A stretch of DNA of 64,000 nucleotides from positions 20,509 to 84,508 of the forward strand of contig NZ_BNAW01000041.1 in the NCBI RefSeq assembly GCF_014654205.1, written 5' to 3'. The position numbers were made by a program, and so were the translations under genes. The notes below the pieces were generated by a model, which saw only the letters and a program-made list of their open reading frames with translations, was not told the origin of the DNA and made no database searches. Positions 26,158 through 34,776 of this stretch are shown here, in pieces (the stretch's first letter is position 1; each line of letters opens with the position of its first letter). Source of the stretch: Amycolatopsis bullii (GTDB taxonomy: Bacteria > Actinomycetota > Actinomycetes > Mycobacteriales > Pseudonocardiaceae).

Positions 26158-27732
26158 GTGGCCGTCCAGGAGTCCTACGACTACGTCATCGTCGGCGCCG
26201 GCAGCGCGGGGTGCGTCCTCGCCCACCGCCTCACCGAAGATCCTTCGGCCCAGGTCCTGCTCCTCGAAGCGGGCGCGGAGGACACCGCGGACGAGATCCA
26301 CATCCCCGCCGCGTTCGCGTCGCTGTTCAAGACCAAGTGGGACTGGAACTACGAGACCGTCGAGCAGAAGCACACGGGCAAGACGTCGTACTGGCCGCGC
26401 GGGAAGATGCTCGGCGGCTGCTCGTCGATCAACGCGATGATCTACATCCGCGGCAACCGCGCCGACTACGACGGCTGGCGCGATTCTCACGGCGCTACCG
26501 GATGGGGCTGGGACGACGTCCTGCCGTACTTCAAGCGGGCCGAGGGCAACCAGCGGCTCGGCGGGCCGCTGCACGGCACCGACGGCCCGCTGCACGTCGA
26601 AGACCGCCGGTTCACCCACGAGCTGTCGCACGCCTGGGTCGACTCGGCCGTCGCGTGGGGCCTCAAGCGCACCGACGACTTCAACGGCGAGAGCCAGGAA
26701 GGCGCCGGCGTCTACCAGGTGACGTGCAAGAAGGGCCGCCGGTGGTCCACGGCGGACGCCTACCTGCGCCCGGCGCTTTCGCGGCCGAACCTGACGGTGA
26801 AGACGCTGGCGCCCGCCACCCGGGTCGTCTTCGAGGGCACACGCGCGGTCGGTGTGTCCTATTTGGACAGCGGCGTGGAACGGACGGTGCACGCTTCGGC
26901 CGAGGTCATCCTTTCGGGCGGCGCCGTCAACTCACCGCAGCTACTGATGGTGTCGGGCGTCGGCCCCGCCGAGCACCTGCGCGAGCACGGCATCGACGTC
27001 GTCGCCGCGCTGCCCGGGGTCGGGGAGAACCTGCACGACCACCCGGCGTGCGGGATCATCTGGTCCACCCGTGACACGACCGACCTGGTCGACGCGGCTT
27101 CGCTCTTCGGCCTGGCGCGGTACCAGCTGACCCGGCGGGGCCCCTTGACGTCGAACATCGGTGAAGCGGGCGCGTTCTACCCGACCACGGACGGCCTGCC
27201 GGCGCCGGACATGCAGATCCACGTGGCGCCGACGATGTTCTACGACAACGGGTTGCGCGAACCGACGGTTCCCGGGTTCACGTCGGCGGCGACGCTGGTG
27301 GACGTCGCGAGCCGCGGACGGCTGCGGCTGAAGTCGGCGAACCCGTTGTGGAAGCCGGAAATCGACCCGGCGTACTACGCCGAGCCGCGAGACATGGAGA
27401 CGATGATCGCCGGGCTGCGGGCGTTGATCGAGATCGGGCAGGCGGGGCCGCTGCGGCGGTTCCTGGACAAGCCGTTCCTGCCGCTGCGGCACGATTTGAG
27501 CGATTCCGAGCTGGCCGAGCACATCCGGGAGAACACGCAGACGCTCTATCACCCGGTCGGGACTTGCTCGATCGGGTCGGTGGTGGACCCGGAGCTGCGG
27601 GTTCAGGGCGTGGAGGGGCTGCGGGTGGTGGATGCTTCCGTGATGCCGGTGGTGCCGCGGGGGAACACCAACGCGCCGACGATCATGGTGGCGGAGAAGG
27701 CGGCGGACCTGATCCGGGGGCGGTCGATTTAG
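26158..27732 (+). CDS. GMC-family FAD oxidoreductase (choline dehydrogenase-like)
   Basis: 524 residues. FAD-binding motif YVIVGAGSAGCVLAHRL at the N terminus, GMC signature 1 in WPRGKMLGGCSSINAMIYIR, signature 2 GAVNSPQLLMVSGVGPAEHL, and the catalytic region TLYHPVGTCSIGSVVDPELR with its active-site His, then PRGNTNAPTIMVAEKAADLI. Enzymes of this family oxidise alcohols such as choline, or longer chain alcohols. The aldehyde dehydrogenase gene is next door but convergent, so a shared pathway is possible but not shown. AGGAGG lies four bases before the GTG. Confidence 0.85.
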   Translation: MAVQESYDYVIVGAGSAGCVLAHRLTEDPSAQVLLLEAGAEDTADEIHIPAAFASLFKTKWDWNYETVEQKHTGKTSYWPRGKMLGGCSSINAMIYIRGNRADYDGWRDSHGATGWGWDDVLPYFKRAEGNQRLGGPLHGTDGPLHVEDRRFTHELSHAWVDSAVAWGLKRTDDFNGESQEGAGVYQVTCKKGRRWSTADAYLRPALSRPNLTVKTLAPATRVVFEGTRAVGVSYLDSGVERTVHASAEVILSGGAVNSPQLLMVSGVGPAEHLREHGIDVVAALPGVGENLHDHPACGIIWSTRDTTDLVDAASLFGLARYQLTRRGPLTSNIGEAGAFYPTTDGLPAPDMQIHVAPTMFYDNGLREPTVPGFTSAATLVDVASRGRLRLKSANPLWKPEIDPAYYAEPRDMETMIAGLRALIEIGQAGPLRRFLDKPFLPLRHDLSDSELAEHIRENTQTLYHPVGTCSIGSVVDPELRVQGVEGLRVVDASVMPVVPRGNTNAPTIMVAEKAADLIRGRSI

Positions 27733-27758
27733 CGCGGCCCTCGGCCCCCCGGTTGTCC

Positions 27759-27833
27759 AGTTTACCGGCGGGCACCGACAGTTTCGGCGCTGTTCCGGGG
27801 TTGTGGACCCGAGTTGTCCACAACCCCGGGGTG
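27759..27833 (-). repeat. RecA-NDp-like element on the minus strand
   Basis: Read on the minus strand it has GGGGTTGTGGACAACTCGGG, then CCCCGGAACAG, then CTGTCGGTG (27773-27781)-N8-TAAACT (27759-27764). The core matches TTGTCRGTG-N8-TANNNT except for the first base. It fills the gap between two convergent genes and would transcribe antisense into the GMC oxidoreductase gene. The TGTGGAC...GTCCACA boxes also form an inverted repeat. Confidence 0.65.
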
Positions 27834-27835
27834 GC

Positions 27836-29332
27836 TCAGCGCTTGCCGTGGAGGATGGTCACCAGCTTGGCAACCAGCGCGTCCGTCGATTCCTTGCGGC
27901 TGAACGAAGTCAACGTGAGCGGGGCCGTGAAGCGCTGGCGGGCGATGGCCTTCGTGCGGGCGAACTCGCGCAGCCCCTCCGGGCCGTGGATGCGGCCGAA
28001 GCCCGAATCGCCGACGCCACCGAAGGGCAGCGACGCGATTCCCGCGAAGGACAGGGGCGCGTTGATCGCCGTCATGCCCGTGCGCAGCTTCTCCGCCAGC
28101 TCCACGCCGCGGGACTTCGAGAACACCGTCGAGCCCAGGCCGTACTTCGTGTTGTTCGCACGCTCGACCGCTTCGTCCATGTCGCGGACCTTGGCGATCG
28201 TCACCGTCGGGCCGAACGTCTCCTCCGTCACCGCCTCGGAATCCTCCGGGACGTCGACCAGGACCGTCGGCTGCGCGTAGCGGTCGCCGACCGCCTCCTC
28301 GCCGCCCAGCACCGCCTTGCCGCCGCGGGACAGGGCGTCGTGGATGTGGCGCTTGATCACGCCCAGCTGGGACGGCATCGTCACCGGGCCGTACTGGGCC
28401 GCCTCGTCCGAGCCGGCGCGGACGTCCTTCGACTTCTCGACCACCTTCGCCACGAACTCGTCGTGGACCTTCTCGTGCACGTACACCCGCTCGACGCCGA
28501 TGCACGTCTGGCCGGAGTTGGAGAACGCGCCCCACACCGTGGCGTCCGCCGCCGCGTCCAGATCCGCGTCCGCGTCGACGAGCACCGGGTCCTTGCCGCC
28601 GGCCTCGATGACCACCGGCGTCAGCGTCTCGGCCGCTGCGGCCATGATGCGCTTGCCCGTCGCCGTCGAGCCGGTGAACGCGATCTTGTCGACCCCGGCT
28701 CGCACCAGTGCCGCGCCCGTCTCGCCGAAGCCGGTGATCAGCTGCAGCACCGGCTGCTCCGGGACGATCTCGGCGAACGCGTCGACCAGCCACTTCCCGA
28801 CGCCCGGGGTGTACTCGCTCGGCTTGAACACCACCGCGTTGCCCGCCGCGAGCGCGTACGCGACGGAGCCGAGCGGCGTGAACACCGGGTAGTTCCACGG
28901 GCCGATCACGCCGACCACACCCAGCGGCTGGTACTCCACCGTCGCCGCCTGGTTCGACATCAGCAGCCCCGCGGACCGCTTCTGCTTGCCGAGGATCTTC
29001 TTGGCGTGCTTGCCCGCCCACGCGATGTGCTCGATGGCCAGGACGCTCTCCAGCTGCGCGTCGGCGATCGGCTTGCCGGTCTCGTCGCGGACCACCTGGC
29101 ACAGTTGAGGCAGCCGCCGCGTCAGCACGCCCTTCCAGCCTTTGAGCCGCTCGGCGCGCCCGGCGAAGCCGAGGCCCGCCCACCACTCCGCCGCGACGCG
29201 CGCCCGTTCGACGGCCGCCTTGACGTCCTCCGCGGTGTGGATCGGGTAGGTTCCGACCACCTCGTCGGTCGCCGGGCTGAGCGAGTCGAAGGTCTCGCCG
29301 ACCGTCGTCGGCTTCGGCTGGACGGCAGTCAT
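27836..29332 (-). CDS. Aldehyde dehydrogenase family protein
   Basis: 498 residues, NAD(P)-dependent oxidation of an aldehyde to an acid. The catalytic Cys is in FSNSGQTCIGVERVYVHE, the general-base Glu in VIEAGGKDPVLVDADADLD, the NAD-site Asn in IGPWNYPVFTPLGS, and the cofactor-binding GSTATGK in KIAFTGSTATGKRIM. The substrate is not evident: the sequence reads as a generic succinate-semialdehyde-type enzyme rather than a clear betaine aldehyde dehydrogenase. ATG at 29332; MFS gene follows upstream on the same strand 33 bases away. Confidence 0.88.
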   Translation of the reverse strand: MTAVQPKPTTVGETFDSLSPATDEVVGTYPIHTAEDVKAAVERARVAAEWWAGLGFAGRAERLKGWKGVLTRRLPQLCQVVRDETGKPIADAQLESVLAIEHIAWAGKHAKKILGKQKRSAGLLMSNQAATVEYQPLGVVGVIGPWNYPVFTPLGSVAYALAAGNAVVFKPSEYTPGVGKWLVDAFAEIVPEQPVLQLITGFGETGAALVRAGVDKIAFTGSTATGKRIMAAAAETLTPVVIEAGGKDPVLVDADADLDAAADATVWGAFSNSGQTCIGVERVYVHEKVHDEFVAKVVEKSKDVRAGSDEAAQYGPVTMPSQLGVIKRHIHDALSRGGKAVLGGEEAVGDRYAQPTVLVDVPEDSEAVTEETFGPTVTIAKVRDMDEAVERANNTKYGLGSTVFSKSRGVELAEKLRTGMTAINAPLSFAGIASLPFGGVGDSGFGRIHGPEGLREFARTKAIARQRFTAPLTLTSFSRKESTDALVAKLVTILHGKR

Positions 29333-29365
29333 CGGCGTCTCCCGTGGGTCGAGGGTCAGCCCAGG

Positions 29366-30505
29366 TTACGACGTTACTGACACTGTGCCAATAGATCGTC
29401 CGGGCTTCCGCACCAGCATTGCACCGGCGATCGCCGCGGCAAAGACACCGAACAACGGGGTCACCCACAGCGGCAGGACGCCCACGGCCAGCGAGCCGAG
29501 GCCGAAGCCGGCCGCCTGCACGGTGAACGACAGCGAGAACCCGGCTGACCTGCGGTTCTTCGGCAGCACGCGCTGCAGGTTGACCGACGTCGTGGCCACC
29601 AGCGGCCCGGTGCAGCCACCGATCACCGCGACCGACGCGACCAGCCCGGGCCAGCCCAGGTCGGCGGCGAGGGCGAGCCCGCCGGCCATGAACCCGGCGA
29701 GGAACAGCCGCGGGTCGCCGGTCCGGCCCCGCCACGCGTAGAGCGCGCTGCCGGCGATGCTCGCGCCGCTCAGCACGGCGATCACCACCGGCGCGGCGGC
29801 CGCCGGTGCCCCGAGGCGCTGGACCAGGGGCAGCGGCGCCACCTCGATGGTCGACAGCAGCAGCCCGACGGTGAACGCGCAGCAGAGCCACGGCAAGTAG
29901 GTGCGGAGGCGGACCGCCGGGACGTCATCACCGGATTCCACTTGATCGGGCTCGCCCCGGCGGCGCGGGACGAGCACCGCGGCCGCCACGCAGACCGCCG
30001 CCATCATGGCGAGCGGGACGAACGTGCCGGCCAGGTCCAGCAACGCGACCAGCGCGGGGCCGCCGACCAGCACGCCTTCCATGATCATCGCGTCGACGGA
30101 GATCGCCCTGGGCAGCAGCGCGTCGTCGACCGTGTCGGCCAGGAGCGTCCGGAAGCCGCCCGACAGCGCGCCGCCCGCGATGCCCGGCAGCAGGACGAGC
30201 GCGACCAGGACCGGGGCCGGCGCGTCGGCGGCCAGCGCCAGCACGGCGTACCCGGCGGCGGTCAGGAGCAGCAGCGCGGGTAAGCCCCGCGAAGGGCCGA
30301 CGCGGTCGAGCAGCCGCCCGACCGGCACCGCGCACACCATCTCGGTGGCGACGTAGACCGACATCAGCACGCCGCCGAGCCGGTAAGAGCCGGTCGTGGC
30401 CGTGGTGAGCAGGGTGAACGCGAGCGGCGCCATGGTCGCCGGCAGCCGGGCGAACTGGACACCCGCCGACCAGCGCCAGTACGCGCGATGAGTCAACAAC
30501 GACAT
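29366..30505 (-). CDS. MFS transporter
   Basis: 379 residues with about 11-12 membrane helices. Family-like segments are YVATEMVCAVPVGRLLDRVG (loop 2-3 motif, D-R-x-G) and the second-half helices GLLLSTIEVAPLPLVQRLGA. It ends without a large soluble domain. It is divergent from an ArsR-family regulator with a perfect inverted repeat between them, so it is probably under that repressor's control and exports a compound that the regulator senses. Cargo unknown. Confidence 0.8.
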   Translation of the reverse strand: MSLLTHRAYWRWSAGVQFARLPATMAPLAFTLLTTATTGSYRLGGVLMSVYVATEMVCAVPVGRLLDRVGPSRGLPALLLLTAAGYAVLALAADAPAPVLVALVLLPGIAGGALSGGFRTLLADTVDDALLPRAISVDAMIMEGVLVGGPALVALLDLAGTFVPLAMMAAVCVAAAVLVPRRRGEPDQVESGDDVPAVRLRTYLPWLCCAFTVGLLLSTIEVAPLPLVQRLGAPAAAAPVVIAVLSGASIAGSALYAWRGRTGDPRLFLAGFMAGGLALAADLGWPGLVASVAVIGGCTGPLVATTSVNLQRVLPKNRRSAGFSLSFTVQAAGFGLGSLAVGVLPLWVTPLFGVFAAAIAGAMLVRKPGRSIGTVSVTS

Positions 30506-30540
30506 GCCGTCACGCTCTCCTGGCGCGCTGCCGCGGCATA

Positions 30541-30564
30541 CTGATTCGGGTGAGAGCGAATCAG
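30541..30564. promoter_or_regulatory. Inverted-repeat operator between MFS and ArsR genes
   Basis: CTGATTCG (30541-30548) and CGAATCAG (30557-30564) are exact inverted arms with an 8-base spacer. The right arm ends two bases before the regulator GTG and the left arm lies 35 bases before the MFS ATG. A dimeric ArsR-type repressor bound here would block both genes. Confidence 0.75.
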
Positions 30565-30566
30565 CC

Positions 30567-31496
30567 GTGATCGAGCTGGCCCTGACCGCGGCCGGGAGCC
30601 AGCGCGTCCGCTTCGCGATCTCGCCGTTGGAGGAGGTGCTGGGCGCGGTCCAGACGCTGCTCGGCCTCCGGCGGCACCCCGCGCCCCTGCCGTGGCTCTC
30701 CGGCGTGCCGGATGTGCCCGAGCTGACGGCGGTGCTGAGCGGGCGGCACTACATCACCGAGTTCCTGAGCCCGCCGCCCGACGGTCCCGAGACGACCGCC
30801 GAAGCGCAGCTCGAGGTGGTCCGCGCGACGCCGCCGGAGCAGGTGGCGCTGGAGCTGGGCATGGTCGACGCGGACCTGTCCGGGCTGCCGGCCGACCCGG
30901 CGGCCGCGCGCGACCTGCTGGCCGGCCAGCTGGAGACGGTGTGGCGGTCGGTGCTGGCGCCGCAGTGGCCCCGCCTGCGCGAGCTGCTCGCGGCGGACAT
31001 CGCGCACCGGACGCGGCAGCTCGGCTCGGGTGGGATCGCGGCAATGCTGGCGGAGCTCCACCCGCGCGTCCGGCTGTCGGGGACGTCGGTGCTGGTCGAC
31101 GTCCGGGCCCGCGAGCGGCTTTCGATCGACTCGCGCGGGCTGCTGCTGATCCCGGCGGTGTTCGCGTGGCCGAACGTCGGGGTGGTGACGGTGCCGCCGT
31201 GGCAGGTTTCGCTGCTGTACCCGGCGCGCGGGGTGGCTTCGCTGTGGAGCACTTCCGCGCCGTCCGAACCGCTGGTCGAGGTGCTCGGCCGGACGCGGGC
31301 GCTGCTGCTGACGACCCTCGACCGCCCGGCGGCGACGACCGAACTGGCCCGGCGGCACGGACTGGCGGCGGCAACGGTTTCGGCGCACCTGACGGCGTTG
31401 CGTGGCGCGGGGTTGCTGGCTTCGGAGCGGCGGGGGCATCGGGTGCTGTACCGGCGGACGGAGCTGGGGGATGCGTTGCTGACCGGGAAGCTTTGA
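30567..31496 (+). CDS. ArsR-family (winged helix) transcriptional regulator with N-terminal ligand domain
   Basis: 309 residues, much longer than a bare ArsR protein. The helix-turn-helix is at the C terminus: TTELARRHGLAAATVSAHLT and LLASERRGHRVLYRRTELG. The first 230 residues form a sensory or dimerisation domain of the DUF5937 type found in actinomycetes, starting MIELALTAAGSQRVRFAISP. GTG start at 30567 sits directly on the edge of the operator, which argues for strong autorepression. No metal-binding Cys cluster is visible. Confidence 0.8.
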   Translation: MIELALTAAGSQRVRFAISPLEEVLGAVQTLLGLRRHPAPLPWLSGVPDVPELTAVLSGRHYITEFLSPPPDGPETTAEAQLEVVRATPPEQVALELGMVDADLSGLPADPAAARDLLAGQLETVWRSVLAPQWPRLRELLAADIAHRTRQLGSGGIAAMLAELHPRVRLSGTSVLVDVRARERLSIDSRGLLLIPAVFAWPNVGVVTVPPWQVSLLYPARGVASLWSTSAPSEPLVEVLGRTRALLLTTLDRPAATTELARRHGLAAATVSAHLTALRGAGLLASERRGHRVLYRRTELGDALLTGKL

Positions 31497-31709
31497 CCCG
31501 GAGTTGTCGACAAATTCTCCAGCAAGCGACAAGGGAATTGTGGTTGAGTCAGCCTTTCGTGGGTTTCGGCGGACACGGAGTCGTCGAGGCGCTAGAGTCG
31601 CGGTCTTCGGCCGGAACCTCGGCCGGACTGGTGTGATGACTAAGTCGAGGATGGTCAATGATTCACCAAGGTGGCGAAGGCGGAGACACGTAGTTTCGCC
31701 TGCAGCAGC
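31497..31709. other. Intergenic region after the ArsR gene
   Basis: About 210 bases of lower-GC sequence with no supportable gene. It begins with GAGTTGTCGACAAATTC, a weak echo of the TGTGGACAACTC boxes, and contains the -10-like TAGAGT around 31592-31597. A small open frame of about 79 codons crosses it, but codon use looks random. Confidence 0.4.
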
Positions 31710-31726
31710 CCCGTCCCTCGGACGGG
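31710..31726 (-). terminator. Hairpin directly after the stop of the lower-GC membrane gene
   Basis: CCCGTCC (31710-31716) and GGACGGG (31720-31726) make a perfect 7-base stem with a 3-base loop that abuts the stop codon at 31727-31729. Confidence 0.6.
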
Positions 31727-32605
31727 TTACCTCGGCTTTTTGAGGTCGAGGCGCATCCCGACGCGAAGGCGTGGCGGGATGTTCCTCGCCACCAGGCACA
31801 CCTCGGTGGGCCCGGCACCGTTGCGCCGGACCGCCAGCGAGTAGTCGTGTTGCCCCTTCAGCAGGCCGATCGCATCACAAGCCACGTCGCTGCCTTCGGG
31901 CAGTTGAATCGCGTACTCCAAGTAGTCGGTGACGCACGCGAACCTCAACGCGAATTCGTCCGGGCGCCGATCCCGCATCAGGGGAGCACATTTACCGGGC
32001 CACGCCTTTTCGATCACCATGACGATTTCGTCGCCCCGCCTCGCCGGACTGCCGAAATGTGCGATGATTTCCAGTCTTCCATCGTTCAGCCAAGTCGACG
32101 TCGCATCTCGCCGAGTACCGCCGATACCATCGACTTCGAGCGACTTGACATCCACCTTCACTTTGCGGCGCGCGCGTTCGGGCTGCTTCCACCCCGCACC
32201 AGTGCGAATGGCGAAGAAGTCGAGCAAATCGCATTCGACGATCGCCTTGACGGTGATCACCTCGCTGGCGTCGCCGTTCGGCCGCACCACGGCGGACTCC
32301 ACCCAGCTGGCGATCCGCCACGAGTGACCGTGGCGCTCCTTGAGGACCGTGCAGTAGTACTGGAGCAACCGGCGGTCGAGTTCCGTTCGTGACCGCCATT
32401 CCACCCGGTTCGCGATCAGGAGGATGTACAACCCGATCACCCCGAGCAGCACCGCCACGATTGCGCCCGCCTTTATCGCCGAGTTGCCCAGCAACGCACT
32501 GAGCAAGCCGCCGAACGCAAGGATTCCCAGCACGCCTTCCACCAGACCGACAATGCCGGTGTAGATGACATATTCTCGGAGCCAGCCGAGGAAGCTCTTC
32601 AGCAT
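31727..32605 (-). CDS. Hypothetical membrane protein of lower GC content
   Basis: 292 residues. Two membrane helices lie in the first 70 residues (VIYTGIVGLVEGVLGILAFG and AGAIVAVLLGVIGLYILLIA), then a soluble domain with charged beta-rich segments such as RRKVKVDVKSLEVDG and DEFALRFACVTDYLEYAIQL. No known motif was recognised. The codon use and GC content are visibly lower than in neighbours (more AAG, ATT and TTC-rich blocks), suggesting recent acquisition. It stands alone between an ArsR unit and the MBL hydrolase. ATG at 32605. Confidence 0.6.
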   Translation of the reverse strand: MLKSFLGWLREYVIYTGIVGLVEGVLGILAFGGLLSALLGNSAIKAGAIVAVLLGVIGLYILLIANRVEWRSRTELDRRLLQYYCTVLKERHGHSWRIASWVESAVVRPNGDASEVITVKAIVECDLLDFFAIRTGAGWKQPERARRKVKVDVKSLEVDGIGGTRRDATSTWLNDGRLEIIAHFGSPARRGDEIVMVIEKAWPGKCAPLMRDRRPDEFALRFACVTDYLEYAIQLPEGSDVACDAIGLLKGQHDYSLAVRRNGAGPTEVCLVARNIPPRLRVGMRLDLKKPR

Positions 32606-32797
32606 TGGGCGCCCCACTCCCTGCCGCAACGGGTGCCGGACGCTCAAGAATAAGTCATTTGCGCACCTTCCGGCCAAGTTGCTCCGTCCGAGTGGACAAA
32701 TTGGTGACATTCTCGAAAAACGGAAACCGAGCGTCACCACCGCCGCGGATTTCGGTGCGGCAGCGGAGGAGGGGCCGCCGGTCGGCCACCGAGCGTG

Positions 32798-32827
32798 TTG
32801 GCGGGCCGCCGACAACCTGCCTAGGCT
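32798..32827 (+). promoter_or_regulatory. Promoter of the MBL-fold hydrolase
   Basis: TTGGCG (32798-32803) and TAGGCT (32822-32827) are spaced by 18 bases, followed by a GAAGGAG ribosome-binding site (32844-32850) eight bases before the ATG at 32859. This is the best-formed vegetative promoter in the window. Confidence 0.6.
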
Positions 32828-32858
32828 GGGATCGACCACCCGTGAAGGAGTACCAACG

Positions 32859-33494
32859 ATGCGTATCGTCCATTTCGGACACGCCTGCCTGTTGCTGGAG
32901 ACCGGTTCCGAGCGGATCCTGATCGATCCCGGCGTCTTCTCCACCGGCTTCGAGGGTGAGCGGGAGCTGTCCGCCGTGCTGGTGACGCACCAGCACTTCG
33001 ACCACCTCGACGTCGAGCGGCTGCCCCGGGTCCTCGAAGCCAACCCCGGTGCGAAGCTGATCGTCGATCCCGGCTCCGCTCCCGAGGTCGAAAAGCTGGG
33101 CCTGCAGTTCGACATCGCCAACGTCGGAGATGCCTTCGCCGTCGGGGACACCTCGATCAAGGCCGTCGGCGGGGAGCACGCCGTCATCCACTCCGACATC
33201 CCCGTGATCCCGAACATCGGGTACGTCTTCGACGACGGTGCCTTCTTCCACCCCGGCGACTCGTTCTTCGTGCCGGAGCAGAAGATCGACGTGCTCGGGC
33301 TGCCCACCGGCGCTCCGTGGCTGAAGGCCGGGGAGGCCGTCGACTACCTGCGGGCCGTCGCGCCGCGGGTCGCCGTTCCCATCCACGAAGCCGTGCTCGC
33401 CAATCCGGCCATGCACTACGGCCTGTTCGGCAACCTCGCGCCCGAAGGGTCCGAGATCAAGGTGCTCGACCGGGGTGAACCGGCGAAGTTCTAG
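32859..33494 (+). CDS. MBL-fold metal-dependent hydrolase (UlaG-like)
   Basis: 211 residues. The metal-binding motif is VTHQHFDHLDVERL (HxHxDH); further ligands are likely His in GGEHAVIHSD, Asp in HPGDSFF and His in PIHEAVL. The N terminus MRIVHFGHACLLLETGSERI is typical of the UlaG-like branch of metallo-beta-lactamase-fold enzymes, which hydrolyse lactones or phosphodiesters. Substrate unknown. Its stop overlaps the convergent deacetylase by four bases. Confidence 0.85.
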   Translation: MRIVHFGHACLLLETGSERILIDPGVFSTGFEGERELSAVLVTHQHFDHLDVERLPRVLEANPGAKLIVDPGSAPEVEKLGLQFDIANVGDAFAVGDTSIKAVGGEHAVIHSDIPVIPNIGYVFDDGAFFHPGDSFFVPEQKIDVLGLPTGAPWLKAGEAVDYLRAVAPRVAVPIHEAVLANPAMHYGLFGNLAPEGSEIKVLDRGEPAKF

Positions 33495-34204
33495 GCCGCG
33501 ACCGCGCGCAGCGAACCGTAGGTCGCGCCGAACGCGCGGTTCTCCAGGGCGACGTCCACCGCGTCGAGCACGGCCTGGCGGAGGCCGGGTCGGGTCAGGT
33601 CCGTGGCTGCCACCCCCAGCCGGACCAGCCCGCCCCGGCGGGCCGAGCGCGCCGCCGCCAGCACCAGCGCGAAGCAGCGCACCGTCTCCGTGCGGTGCGA
33701 CTGGCTCGTGAACTCGCTCACCCGCGCGCGGCGCACCTCGCCGGTGACGAGGTCCCGCACCGCGCCGAGGTCCGCGCACAGCCGGAAACCGTGCTCGGCC
33801 AGCGCCTGCAGCGTGCCGGGGGAGGCGATCCAGCGCGGCGGCGCGAAGCCGTCCACCGACAGCCCCGCGTTGTCCAGCGCGGCCTTCGCGGCGATCAGGC
33901 GCAGGCGTGCCTCGTGCGCCGGCAGCGCCGCGAACTCCGCCTTCTTGCCCAGGTGCACCGTGCGGTGCGTGGGCGTGACGGTGTGGTCGTAGCCGTGCAG
34001 GAGCACGGAATCACCGCCGCGGGCGCGGGCGCGCACCCACTCCGTCACCGGGCCTTCGCCGGTGCGGGCGGCGTACAGCACCGACAGCGGCACCTTCCGG
34101 CGGTCGAGCTCGGCCGCGAGGTCGGCGCACCGGTGCAGCGTGCGCGGGGTGATTCCCGACAGCGAAACCAGCAAGCGAGCGTCCACGCCTTCATTGGGAC
34201 GCAC
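33491..34204 (-). CDS. DUF2334-type polysaccharide deacetylase-like protein
   Basis: 237 residues. LLVSLSGITPRTLHRCADLA opens the fold, with LLHGYDHT holding a metal-site His and the paired basic patches EFTSQSHRTETVRCFAL near the end. Family members are NodB-like barrels with altered metal ligands and may deacetylate cell-surface glycans, but no substrate is shown here. GTG 34204 is chosen; the start is uncertain because no good ribosome-binding site is seen and GTG 34186 is an alternative. Confidence 0.65.
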   Translation of the reverse strand: MRPNEGVDARLLVSLSGITPRTLHRCADLAAELDRRKVPLSVLYAARTGEGPVTEWVRARARGGDSVLLHGYDHTVTPTHRTVHLGKKAEFAALPAHEARLRLIAAKAALDNAGLSVDGFAPPRWIASPGTLQALAEHGFRLCADLGAVRDLVTGEVRRARVSEFTSQSHRTETVRCFALVLAAARSARRGGLVRLGVAATDLTRPGLRQAVLDAVDVALENRAFGATYGSLRAVAA

Positions 34205-34260
34205 GCGGCTGACGTCGCCGTGAACTGCACAGAACGGGCGAGCGTCCGTTGCCGGAAGGG

Positions 34261-34776
34261 TCAGGCGCCCTGGCGCAGCCGCGACACCGCCACGGCGATC
34301 CGGCCGCGCAGGTCGGGATCGGCGACCTGGCCGTCGGCGACGTCCGCGCGGGACACCGGGATCCGCGCGCACGCCTCCTCGACGATCTTCGCACCCGTGT
34401 ACGTCAGGACCTTGCGCAGCGAGTCGTGGGCGTCCCGGCCACCGGTCGGGGCCGCGACCGAGGACGCGTTGATCCACGCCACCGGCTTGCCGTACATCTC
34501 GCCGCCGCCGACCGTCCAGTCGAGGAGGTTCTTGAACGAGCCCGGCAGGCCGCCCGCGTACTCGGGCGTGCAGATCAGGACCGCGTCGGCCTCCTTCAGG
34601 GCGGCACGCAGCGCCGCGACCTCGGGGTGCAGCGGGTCGCGGTCGTCATCGGGGTTGAAGTGCGGCAGGTCGCCTAGGCCGGTGTACGTCTTGCTCGCGG
34701 TGAGGGTCGCGACGGTCCCCAGCACCGCCGCATTGCCCGAGCCGGCTCGCAGGCTGCCGCAGATCAGCAGGATCAC
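34261..34776 (-). CDS. NADPH-dependent FMN reductase
   Basis: 171 residues, flavodoxin-like fold. GSLRAGSGNAAVL is the FMN phosphate-binding loop, and TPEYAGGLPGSFKNLLDWTV is the family hallmark. It reduces flavin, quinones or other small electron acceptors. The N-terminal strand MILLICGSLRAGS is essential to the fold, so the GTG at 34776 must be the real start. That places the first 131 bases inside the 3' end of purC in another frame. Confidence 0.85.
   Translation of the reverse strand: MILLICGSLRAGSGNAAVLGTVATLTASKTYTGLGDLPHFNPDDDRDPLHPEVAALRAALKEADAVLICTPEYAGGLPGSFKNLLDWTVGGGEMYGKPVAWINASSVAAPTGGRDAHDSLRKVLTYTGAKIVEEACARIPVSRADVADGQVADPDLRGRIAVAVSRLRQGA

Noticed and set aside
26158..29332. 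GMC oxidoreductase and aldehyde dehydrogenase as a choline-to-betaine operon
   Set aside because: The genes are convergent, no betaine transporter or BetI regulator is near, and the aldehyde dehydrogenase lacks a clear betaine-aldehyde signature.
31504..31743. Small open frame of 79 codons after the ArsR gene
   Set aside because: No ribosome-binding site, composition typical of noncoding sequence, and it overlaps the end and terminator of the gene on the other strand.
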